Position numbers and translations under genes: made by a program. The notes beneath the pieces are model-generated. The model saw only the letters and a list, made by a program, of their open reading frames with translations. It was not told the DNA's origin and did not search any database. Positions 1 through 5,646 of a stretch of 6,026 bases of DNA are shown in pieces; position 1 is the stretch's first letter, and each line of letters starts with the position of its first letter. The stretch comes from Cyanobacteria bacterium OH_CFB_184 (lineage in GTDB: Bacteria; Cyanobacteriota; Vampirovibrionia; Gastranaerophilales; Gastranaerophilaceae): the NCBI GenBank assembly GCA_023414155.1, contig JAEZOG010000007.1:1-6026 (forward strand), written 5' to 3'.

Positions 1-1
1 G

Positions 2-895
2 ATTTGCGCGGTATTACTCTTCATATTGGATTATACAGTTTTTAGCATAAATTCTTTTTATTTAAATTTGCAATGTAAAAAAGATAATATGACTTGTTTA
101 TACCGATATTCAACAAATCCTGATGGAGCTCTAGGTGCGGCATTTAATCCCAGTCTAACATACAGAACAACAAGTGGGTCACAATATAAAAAACCACCGA
201 TTTACGTTTTTGGATGTTCAGTTGCATATGGGGCTTTTTTGAAAGATGAAGAAACATTTAGTGCAAGATTATCTCAGATAACAAAACGTCCTGTCTATAA
301 TAGAGGGATAAAAGGAGCTTCCTTACCACATTTTTATTATCAATTAGAAAACAACAAAGTTAACTTCTCTGAAACAAAACCTGACTATATTATTTATGTA
401 ATGATTTATGATCAAATAAGACGCTTAAATTCTGACTTTTTCCGACCGACTGACGACTGGTACAACTTAAGATATGAAATAAAAAATGGCAATTTAATAC
501 GCAAAACCCAAGAATCCAGTAAACTGCCTTGCTTTTATATTCAAAGACTTATAGGCTGTAACTGGGCTAGATTTAAATCAACATCACCATTATTTTATAA
601 TCAGAATTTTGATATTGTAAAAACATACTTCGATAAATCAAAAGAAATAATCCAAAAAGAATCACCAAATACCAAGTTTGTAATATTGCTATATGATGAG
701 ATGGAAGGTGATTTCTGGTACTTTAATTCATCAAGGCTACAAGAGTTAAGTGACTCTGGATACATAGTCATTAAAACCAGTGATTTACTTAACGGATCAG
801 ACATATTAAATAATCAAGACCGTTCTAACAAGCATCCTACAGCAAAAGATTGGAAAGTTTTAACACCATTAATTGCAAAAAAACTTGGGCTATAG
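2..895 (+). CDS. SGNH/GDSL-hydrolase-like protein with N-terminal membrane anchor (5' partial)
   Basis: Probable serine esterase or acyl-transfer-type hydrolase of the SGNH superfamily, anchored in the membrane by its N-terminus; substrate unknown. The frame is open to the left edge, and the codons before the first possible start (TTG at base 26) encode hydrophobic ICAVLLFIL, continuing into DYTVFSI. This looks like the end of a signal anchor, so the true start lies upstream of the window and TTG-26 is probably not used. Counting from base 26, VFGCSVAYG at 62-69 fits block I with Ser65 as nucleophile, as in GCSFTYG-type members. NRG at 92-94 fits block II, YDQIRR at 128-133 sits where block III is expected, and HP at 270-271 near the C-terminus fits the catalytic His. 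The residue two before that His is Asn rather than the usual Asp, and block III lacks a clear GxND. Family assignment is fairly good; activity is uncertain. No hairpin terminator follows the stop. Confidence 0.66.
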   Translation: MCAVLLFILDYTVFSINSFYLNLQCKKDNMTCLYRYSTNPDGALGAAFNPSLTYRTTSGSQYKKPPIYVFGCSVAYGAFLKDEETFSARLSQITKRPVYNRGIKGASLPHFYYQLENNKVNFSETKPDYIIYVMIYDQIRRLNSDFFRPTDDWYNLRYEIKNGNLIRKTQESSKLPCFYIQRLIGCNWARFKSTSPLFYNQNFDIVKTYFDKSKEIIQKESPNTKFVILLYDEMEGDFWYFNSSRLQELSDSGYIVIKTSDLLNGSDILNNQDRSNKHPTAKDWKVLTPLIAKKLGL

Positions 896-1009
896 TTCCT
901 GTATTTTTCTCTTAAAAACATTAAATTTTATAAAAAATCATAGATAAATGACAAAAATTATTTTGTTGAACTTTTTGTACAGCTAAGTCACTAAAATTTG
1001 AGAGAAAAA
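896..1009. other. Intergenic gap with no resolved promoter or terminator
   Basis: This AT-rich gap holds no GC-rich hairpin that would end the upstream gene. It has no -35/-10 pair with acceptable spacing: TATAAA at 929-934, ATGACA at 948-953 and TAAAAT at 992-997 have no matching partners. The only useful element is GAGAG at 1000-1004, a weak Shine-Dalgarno sequence that favours the ATG at 1010 over the TTG at 998. Confidence 0.5.
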
Positions 1010-3124
1010 ATGATTAATAGTATTAATGGTATTTCAGATATAAATACCTATAAAAACGCAAACAAAACAAATAAACTCCAAGCAATTGATTATAATAAAG
1101 CGTCAATAAAAACAAACAACTCAATATCTTATAACTATTTAAGCTATGTTTCATTTTATGGCGCAAATATAAAACCAGCTGAAAGACTCAAAAAATCAGA
1201 CTATAAAACGCCTGAATATATAAACGAAATTTCAAAAGCAAGAAGCCTATATGGAGACCAAGAAGTCATTGAGTTAGGGATGGGTAACCCAGATATTTTA
1301 CCGCCAGAAGAGGCAAGAAAAACACTCAAGAAAAAAATAGACGATTTATGGTCACATAGATATAACTTTCCAAAAGGCGAATGGGACTTTAGAAAAGGTG
1401 TCTCAGATTGGTTCAACAATAGATTTGGTGTTGAATTAAACCCAAGTACAGAAATAATGATGTCAGCGGGCGCTTCTGATGGAGTTGATTTGATTTTGTC
1501 TGCATACACAGAAAAAGGTGATAAAATACTAGTTCCAGACCCTGGTTATACTGTATACAAAGACTTGACCGCAAGAAATGATTTAGAAGCAGTTCCTTTA
1601 AAGCTTGAAGAAAAAAACAACTACATACCTGATTTTGATAGTATAAAAGAAGAAGACCTAAAAGGCGTGAAAGGAATGATTTTAAATTATCCTAACAACC
1701 CTATGGGCGTTTTCGCTTCAAAAGAAGACTATAAAAAAGCTGTAGATTTTGCAAAAAAACACGATATATTTATAATTCACGACTTTGATAATACTGAAAT
1801 CACCCACAGCGGTGAAAAACCTGTTGGTATTTTAAATGTTGAAGGAGCTAAAGACGTGGCTTTTGAAGTACACACTTTGAGTAAAGCACACAATATGCCG
1901 GGGATGAGAATAGGCTTTGTCGCCAGTAATAAAGAATTTATCGATAATCTATTAAATGCAAAACTATTAACAAACAATAGTGTCTATACAGCCATACAAT
2001 CTGCTGCTGTAGTTGCATTACAAGACAAAGAAAATTATATAGACAAAGTCAATGAAGAGCATAGACTTCGTAAAAACACTACTATTACAAGATTAAAAGA
2101 GCTTGGAAGCGAAACAAAGCCAACACAAGGAACATACTATTTATGGGTTAAAATCCCTGAAGGCTTCACTTCAAATGAATTTTTCAAATATGTGCTTCAT
2201 AAAGCTCACGTAGCATTCACCCCTGGTGAAATTTACGGTAAAAACGGGGATGATCACGTAAGAGTCGTTATGTCTGCAGGTGTTGATAAAATAAATGAAG
2301 CTTTTGATAAAATAGAAAAAGCAGGGATCAGGTTTGATGTTCCCAAAAATCAACTACCGATTGAAACTCAGAAAGAAATAGAAAAAATTTCAAAAGGTGA
2401 AATTGACCTGAAACCAAAGGCTGTTAGAGATTTAGAAAACTACAAAAAACAGCTTTATACAAAAGGTGAAAAACTACAAAGTAAATTTATTGATAAACCT
2501 AAATCTATGCAAGCTTTCATGCCTGATACTGATGCTATTGAAAACTTACCTATAAATATATTGAAAGACAGACAAAAAATTTATCTAAAAAATACAAAAT
2601 CATTAAAGCCTTGCCTGGGTGAAGTAAGAGAAATATCACCATTCAGCAGTGATACGACTTACGATAACCCTAGAAACATCATTGCAAACAACTGGTGTAA
2701 AAATAATAATCCTGATGCAGAAATTATAAAAATGTATAAAGACGGTAAGTTTTATCCTGATGCAACATATCTGACTTTATTTGCCGAAAACAGGTTACAA
2801 GGCCTAGTTAATATTGAAGTTCAAGATAACGAGCTTTGGATTAGAGGTCTAAATACAGCTCCGTGGGATCAAGGTTCTAACCCTGATATTATTGGTGTTG
2901 GTACAGCATTAATGGCAAGAGCTATGAGTTTTTGTTTAGAAACAGGAAATGACGTTCTTAAACTTGCACCAAATAGCGAAAAAAATGCTGAATTTTACAA
3001 AAAAATGGGATTTAAAGATGGCGGAATAAAAGAATTCAACAGCATCGACTATCCTATCTTAACGATTGATAAAGCAGGAATGAAAAAATTCCTAGATGAA
3101 TATCAAAGATTTTTGAGCAACTAA
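1010..3124 (+). CDS. PLP-dependent aminotransferase (DapL/AlaC-like) fused to GNAT acetyltransferase
   Basis: A 704-residue bifunctional protein, predicted cytosolic unless its prefix is a sorting signal. ATG 1010 is chosen because GAGAG lies just upstream; TTG 998 would add four residues. Residues 1-56 are an Asn/Lys/Ser-rich prefix ending in VSFYGAN, with no membrane helix. Residues ~64-439 are a class I/II fold-type I aminotransferase. Visible landmarks are HRYNFPKG (116-123), NYPNNPMG (226-233), PLP-lysine K292 in TLSKAHNMPGMRIGF, R300 for the cofactor phosphate and R418 (HVRVVMS) for the substrate carboxylate. The TLSK..NMPGxRIGF pattern is closest to LL-diaminopimelate and alanine aminotransferases. 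At the usual DxxY position the sequence is D258-F-D-N261, so the Tyr that contacts PLP appears replaced. A charged linker (~440-500) leads to a GNAT domain (~536-686) with the acetyl-CoA loop IGVGTAL (628-634) and NAEFYKKMGF (659-668). Domain calls are strong; substrates are unknown. Single domains of each type are normally separate proteins of about 400 and 150 residues. Confidence 0.9.
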   Translation: MINSINGISDINTYKNANKTNKLQAIDYNKASIKTNNSISYNYLSYVSFYGANIKPAERLKKSDYKTPEYINEISKARSLYGDQEVIELGMGNPDILPPEEARKTLKKKIDDLWSHRYNFPKGEWDFRKGVSDWFNNRFGVELNPSTEIMMSAGASDGVDLILSAYTEKGDKILVPDPGYTVYKDLTARNDLEAVPLKLEEKNNYIPDFDSIKEEDLKGVKGMILNYPNNPMGVFASKEDYKKAVDFAKKHDIFIIHDFDNTEITHSGEKPVGILNVEGAKDVAFEVHTLSKAHNMPGMRIGFVASNKEFIDNLLNAKLLTNNSVYTAIQSAAVVALQDKENYIDKVNEEHRLRKNTTITRLKELGSETKPTQGTYYLWVKIPEGFTSNEFFKYVLHKAHVAFTPGEIYGKNGDDHVRVVMSAGVDKINEAFDKIEKAGIRFDVPKNQLPIETQKEIEKISKGEIDLKPKAVRDLENYKKQLYTKGEKLQSKFIDKPKSMQAFMPDTDAIENLPINILKDRQKIYLKNTKSLKPCLGEVREISPFSSDTTYDNPRNIIANNWCKNNNPDAEIIKMYKDGKFYPDATYLTLFAENRLQGLVNIEVQDNELWIRGLNTAPWDQGSNPDIIGVGTALMARAMSFCLETGNDVLKLAPNSEKNAEFYKKMGFKDGGIKEFNSIDYPILTIDKAGMKKFLDEYQRFLSN

Positions 3125-3134
3125 AACCATTTAG

Positions 3135-3171
3135 AAATAAGCCCTTTTAAAAATAAAAGGGCTTATTTTAT
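3135..3171. terminator. Bidirectional intrinsic terminator between convergent genes
   Basis: A perfect 14-bp stem (3136-3149 with 3154-3167), extendable by one A-T pair, encloses an AAAA loop. The core is AAGCCCTTTTA/TAAAAGGGCTT. It starts 11 bases after the aminotransferase-GNAT stop and is followed by TTTTAT on the + strand. It can also stop transcription arriving from acr3. A second, weaker hairpin (TCAGT/ACTGA arms plus AAAA/TTTT, one bulge, 3171-3191) sits between it and the acr3 stop. Confidence 0.85.
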
Positions 3172-3202
3172 CAGTCAAAAAATTTTACTGACTTGTGAGG
3201 TT

Positions 3203-4249
3203 TTAATTATTAAAAAATCTTTTTTTGAACCACAAAGACAAATCTACTAAACTGATGAGAACCGGAACCTCAATAAGTGGACCTATAACAGCTGCAAAAG
3301 CGACTCCAGAGCTTATACCAAAAACCGCTATTGAAACAGCAATAGCTAATTCAAAATTATTTCCTGCGGCTGTAAAGGCAAGAGTAGCTGATTTTTCGTA
3401 ATTTGCTCCTAATTTTTTGCTCATAAAAAAGCTGAACAAAAACATTATCGCAAAGTAAATTGTAAGCGGGATAGCTATTTTTATAACATCCATAGGAATT
3501 TGTACAATCAAATCACCTTTTAAACTAAACATAACAACTATGGTAAATAACAAAGCAATAAGAGTTATATGACCTATCTTGTAAACAAATCCATCATGGT
3601 ACCAATCATACCCTTTTATTTTTATTAAAATTGTTCTAGTTAAAAAACCGAGTATAAAAGGAATCCCAAGGTATATAAATACACTTTGTGCAATCATACT
3701 GATGTCAACATTGACTATAGAACCTTTTAAACCGAATAATGGAGGCAGCACGGTTATAAAAAACCAGGCATAAACACTGAAAAATAGAACCTGAAAAATA
3801 CTATTAAAAGCGACAAGACCAGCCCCATATTCAGGAGAGCCGTCTGCTAAGTTATTCCAGACAAGAACCATCGCTATACATCTTGCAAGTCCAATCATAA
3901 TAAGCCCGACCATATATTCAGGATAGTTATGCAAAAATATTATTGCAAGAAAAAACATCAATACTGGTCCGATAATCCAATTTAGCCCCAGAGATAAACC
4001 GAGTATTTTTTTGTCTTTAAAAACTTGGGGTAATTGTTCATATTTTACCTTAGCAAGTGGCGGGAACATCATAGCAATAAGACCTATTGCTATAGGTATG
4101 TTGGTTGTTCCAACTTGAAATTTATTAATATAATCGTGCACGCCCGGAACAAAATAACCGATCGCAACACCAATGCCCATAGCTAAAAATATCCACATAG
4201 TGAGATATCTTTCTATAAAAGACATTTTTGAAGTCACTTGCTTGCTCAC
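3203..4249 (-). CDS. acr3: Arsenite efflux carrier, ACR3 family
   Basis: Inner-membrane secondary carrier that extrudes arsenite (some members also antimonite), driven by the membrane potential or proton gradient. The 348 residues match the usual ACR3 length and contain about ten hydrophobic helices (roughly 17-36, 50-67, 83-106, 112-134, 143-167, 185-207, 224-245, 255-277, 287-312, 314-338). Diagnostic motifs are [13 protein letters not shown] (120-132) with the essential Cys124, [14 protein letters not shown] (292-305) and GPLIEVPVL (323-331) with the conserved membrane Glu327. The start is GTG: AAGGAGA (4255-4261) sits five bases upstream, and the next Met is residue 9. It follows arsR on the same strand after an 80-base gap that holds its own promoter, so it can be transcribed alone or together with arsR. 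The family is quite distinct from ArsB pumps, and no ArsA ATPase is visible. Confidence 0.97.
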   Translation of the reverse strand: MSKQVTSKMSFIERYLTMWIFLAMGIGVAIGYFVPGVHDYINKFQVGTTNIPIAIGLIAMMFPPLAKVKYEQLPQVFKDKKILGLSLGLNWIIGPVLMFFLAIIFLHNYPEYMVGLIMIGLARCIAMVLVWNNLADGSPEYGAGLVAFNSIFQVLFFSVYAWFFITVLPPLFGLKGSIVNVDISMIAQSVFIYLGIPFILGFLTRTILIKIKGYDWYHDGFVYKIGHITLIALLFTIVVMFSLKGDLIVQIPMDVIKIAIPLTIYFAIMFLFSFFMSKKLGANYEKSATLAFTAAGNNFELAIAVSIAVFGISSGVAFAAVIGPLIEVPVLISLVDLSLWFKKRFFNN

Positions 4250-4254
4250 AGATT

Positions 4255-4261
4255 TCTCCTT
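4255..4261 (-). promoter_or_regulatory. Ribosome binding site of acr3
   Basis: AAGGAGA on the minus strand, five bases before the GTG codon, is the best Shine-Dalgarno match among the minus-strand genes. It decides the GTG start over the in-frame ATG eight codons further in. Confidence 0.85.
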
Positions 4262-4277
4262 ACTAATTCATAAATTC

Positions 4278-4305
4278 ATTATATACTAATTGGCGTTTTT
4301 GCCAA
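4278..4305 (-). promoter_or_regulatory. Sigma70-type promoter of acr3
   Basis: On the minus strand, TTGGCA (4305-4300, one mismatch to TTGACA) is separated by 16 bases from a consensus TATAAT (4283-4278). A start near base 4271 would give a leader of about 20 bases carrying the AAGGAGA site. The -35 and much of the spacer lie within an inverted repeat, which implies repressor control. Confidence 0.75.
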
Positions 4306-4309
4306 ATAG
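4286..4309. promoter_or_regulatory. Candidate ArsR operator (inverted repeat over the acr3 -35)
   Basis: Nine-base arms, CTAATTGGC and GCCAAATAG on the + strand, are complementary except at one position and flank a six-base centre. The repeat covers the whole -35 and most of the spacer of the acr3 promoter. A dimeric repressor bound here would block RNA polymerase, and ArsR encoded just upstream is the natural candidate. Direct evidence is the symmetry and position only. A weak hairpin role in the arsR-acr3 transcript is an alternative, but no U-tract follows it. Confidence 0.55.
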
Positions 4310-4329
4310 TATTTAAAAGAAATATTTAG

Positions 4330-4632
4330 TTAGTAAGCTTTATCTATTTTTTCTTTTAATATTAAACAGTTAAACAAGTCTGAAACACAAGGACAAACGA
4401 GTTTATAAAATATTTTTAATCCTCTTTTTTCAGAATCAACAAGTCTGACTTTTTTCATAATTGCAAGATGTTTTGAAATCGTTGAAATATCAACTCCGAC
4501 TTGTTCTACTATTTCACAGACGCATTTTTCACCATCAGATAAAAAATCTATTATAAAAAGTCTTGTAGGGTGAGCAAGTGCTTTCATAATCTCTGAACGG
4601 TGTTTATATTTTTTTTGTATATCATTTTTCAT
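4330..4632 (-). CDS. arsR: ArsR/SmtB-family arsenic-responsive repressor
   Basis: Small winged-helix dimeric repressor predicted to leave its operator on binding As(III) or Sb(III), derepressing acr3. The 100 residues are typical for the family. MKALAHPTRLFIIDFL (16-31) is the standard ArsR helix. CVCEIVEQVGVDISTISKHLAIMKK (37-61) contains the helix-turn-helix, and KRGLKIFYKL (69-78) is the wing. Cys37-Val-Cys39 matches the ELCVCDL arsenic site of plasmid R773 ArsR, but the third Cys of that site is Val42 here. A second cluster lies at the C-terminus: Cys80-Pro-Cys82 and Cys89. ATG 4632 is preceded by TATAAT with only seven bases between, leaving no room for a Shine-Dalgarno site. An internal ATG at 4587 (residue 16) would remove the N-terminal helix and is less likely. 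It lies immediately upstream of acr3 on the same strand. Confidence 0.94.
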   Translation of the reverse strand: MKNDIQKKYKHRSEIMKALAHPTRLFIIDFLSDGEKCVCEIVEQVGVDISTISKHLAIMKKVRLVDSEKRGLKIFYKLVCPCVSDLFNCLILKEKIDKAY

Positions 4633-4639
4633 AAATTAA

Positions 4640-4648
4640 ATTATACCA
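4640..4648 (-). promoter_or_regulatory. Extended -10 promoter of arsR (leaderless start)
   Basis: On the minus strand, TGGTATAAT matches the extended -10 consensus TGnTATAAT exactly. No -35 is found at 16-18 bases (the position reads like ACCCCC), which extended -10 promoters tolerate. Only TTAATTT separates it from the arsR ATG, so transcription should begin at or within a base or two of the start codon. Confidence 0.7.
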
Positions 4649-4665
4649 TATCGAATTTTACTGGG

Positions 4666-4699
4666 GGTTACGTAATCCAATTGTAAATAGGATTATAAA
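4666..4699. promoter_or_regulatory. Symmetric elements and weak -10 in the arsR/DUF488 divergent region
   Basis: TTACGTAA (4668-4675) is a perfect eight-base palindrome within GGTTACGTAATCC. TAATCC (4673-4678) and GGATTA (4690-4695) form an inverted repeat with an 11-base spacer. TATAAA at 4694-4699 could be the -10 for the + strand gene, with a start near 4706 and GAGAG at 4711-4715 as ribosome site, but no good -35 is present. These may be operators for either gene; function is inferred from position only. Confidence 0.3.
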
Positions 4700-4722
4700 C
4701 AGAGAATATTGAGAGAAATGTA

Positions 4723-5082
4723 ATGAAAAATTTCCCTATAAAAATTAAAAGAGTATATGAAATACCGTCACAAGAAGATGGCACCAGAATTTTAGTAGAT
4801 AGGCTCTGGCCAAGAGGCATAACAAAAGATCGAGCTGCTATAGATTATTGGTTTAAGGAAATTACACCTAGCAATGAACTTAGAAAATGGTTTGGTCATA
4901 AAAAAGAAAACTTTAAAGAATTTGCAAAAGAATACACTGAAGAATTAGAGTCGCAAAAAGACACATTAGAAAAGGTCAAAGAACTTTCGCATCACAATCC
5001 TGTAACACTAATCTATGCAGCAAAAGATCCTCAGATAAATCATGCAATTGTTCTAAAAAAAGTTTTGGAGAAAACAAAATAG
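4723..5082 (+). CDS. DUF488 family protein (YeaO-like)
   Basis: Member of the DUF488 (YeaO-type) family: small, soluble, widespread in bacteria, biochemical role not established. The 119 residues are the normal length and carry the family's hallmark blocks: RILVDRLWPRG (22-32), ITPSNELRKWFGH (47-59) and VTLIYAAKDPQINHAIVL (94-111). There is no signal peptide or membrane segment. ATG 4723 has GAGAG seven bases upstream. An ATG at 4718 reads straight into TAA and is not a gene start. The gene is divergent from arsR, with 90 bases between start codons. That makes shared control with arsenic resistance possible, but no copy of the acr3 operator-like repeat lies upstream, so the link is weak. No terminator hairpin is evident after its stop. 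Confidence 0.93.
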   Translation: MKNFPIKIKRVYEIPSQEDGTRILVDRLWPRGITKDRAAIDYWFKEITPSNELRKWFGHKKENFKEFAKEYTEELESQKDTLEKVKELSHHNPVTLIYAAKDPQINHAIVLKKVLEKTK

Positions 5083-5135
5083 AAGAATCAATCCTTAGTC
5101 AAAATCATTTGATTACAAGTAGATATTATATTCTG

Positions 5136-5144
5136 TGTTACAAT
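5136..5144 (+). promoter_or_regulatory. Candidate extended -10 promoter of the GIY-YIG-like gene
   Basis: TGTTACAAT fits TGnTATAAT with one mismatch. It would start transcription near 5151, giving a leader of about 24 bases that holds AAAGGA (5164-5169), five bases before the ATG. No -35 at the right spacing is seen; TTGATT at 5109-5114 is too far away. Confidence 0.45.
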
Positions 5145-5174
5145 TAGACGAATTAACCAGGAGAAAGGAATTAT

Positions 5175-5615
5175 ATGATTTGGCAAGAAGTTCAACAGAA
5201 TGCGGATGAATTAGTAAAAGAAGGATACCATATACTATCTGAAAGTGAATTATTTGGATGGGCAGAAATAAATAAACTCCCTAAAGAAGCTGGCGTTTCA
5301 GCTATCTATAAAGGGAAAGAATTATTATACGTCGGTGAAACAGAAAATTTATATAATAAATTCACAAAACACCACGACAATCCTAACAGCAAATCGATTT
5401 TTAGACGTAATTTAGCTGAAGTTAAACTAGAAATACCTTTTAAGAAAAATGCAAAAGGGAAAAAAGAATCAACTATGCCAGTTGAAGAAATAAATGCAAA
5501 AACAAACGAATATCTTAAAAACTGCTGTTTCCGTTATCTATTAACTGATCTTGGCAGAACTGAACTAAAAGAATACATAATAAAAAGATACAGTCCTGTT
5601 TTAAATAAAAAATAA
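5175..5615 (+). CDS. Divergent GIY-YIG-like domain protein
   Basis: A 146-residue soluble protein with the layout of a standalone GIY-YIG nuclease domain. After an N-terminal helix-like stretch (~1-36), GVSAIY at 40-45 occupies the first strand and LLYVGETENLYNKFTKHH at 50-67 the YIG strand and following helix. EYIIKRYSPVLN at 133-144 matches the end of the domain, with Glu133 at the metal-binding position and Asn144 at the conserved end. Two hallmark residues differ: the Tyr of GIY is Ser42, and the catalytic Arg, eight residues after the Gly of YIG, is Lys62. Residues ~85-110 are a Lys-rich insertion (FKKNAKGKKE). It may be a nucleic-acid-binding protein with weak or altered nuclease activity; no partner gene indicates a pathway. 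The start is supported by AAAGGA five bases upstream. The fold call is good; catalysis is uncertain. Confidence 0.78.
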   Translation: MIWQEVQQNADELVKEGYHILSESELFGWAEINKLPKEAGVSAIYKGKELLYVGETENLYNKFTKHHDNPNSKSIFRRNLAEVKLEIPFKKNAKGKKESTMPVEEINAKTNEYLKNCCFRYLLTDLGRTELKEYIIKRYSPVLNKK

Positions 5616-5620
5616 ATTAC

Positions 5621-5646
5621 AGCTCTCATTAGAGAGCTTTTATTTT
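5621..5646. terminator. Bidirectional intrinsic terminator between convergent genes
   Basis: AGCTCTC (5621-5627) and GAGAGCT (5632-5638) form a perfect seven-base stem around an ATTA loop. It is followed by TTTATTTT on the + strand, starting five bases after the GIY-YIG-like stop. Seen from the minus strand it lies just after the stop of the converging gene and is followed by a T-rich run, so it can serve both. Confidence 0.8.

Noticed and set aside
601..804. Minus-strand open frame inside the SGNH-like gene
   Set aside because: It lies antisense within a gene with clear family motifs, lacks a ribosome site and recognisable motifs, and reflects low stop density opposite a coding strand.
998..1009. 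TTG at 998 as start of the aminotransferase-GNAT gene
   Set aside because: The GAGAG ribosome-site candidate overlaps this codon and its first residues and fits the ATG at 1010 instead.
1201..2353. Three minus-strand open frames (1201-1509, 1777-1977, 2171-2353) inside the aminotransferase region
   Set aside because: All are antisense to conserved aminotransferase sequence and show no independent domain or start signal.
4718..4725. ATG-TAA minimal reading frame overlapping the DUF488 start (ATGTAATG)
   Set aside because: Only two bases separate GAGAG from the first ATG, so it is unlikely to be initiated; chance is the simplest explanation in AT-rich DNA.
5105..5114. AATCATTTGATT near-palindrome before the GIY-YIG-like gene
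   Set aside because: The arms would leave only a two-base loop, and AT-rich symmetry of this length is expected by chance; it does not overlap the likely -10.
3203..5615. Possible mobile arsenic island
   Set aside because: No integrase, transposase, terminal repeats or tRNA gene is present, and codon style looks similar to the flanking genes.
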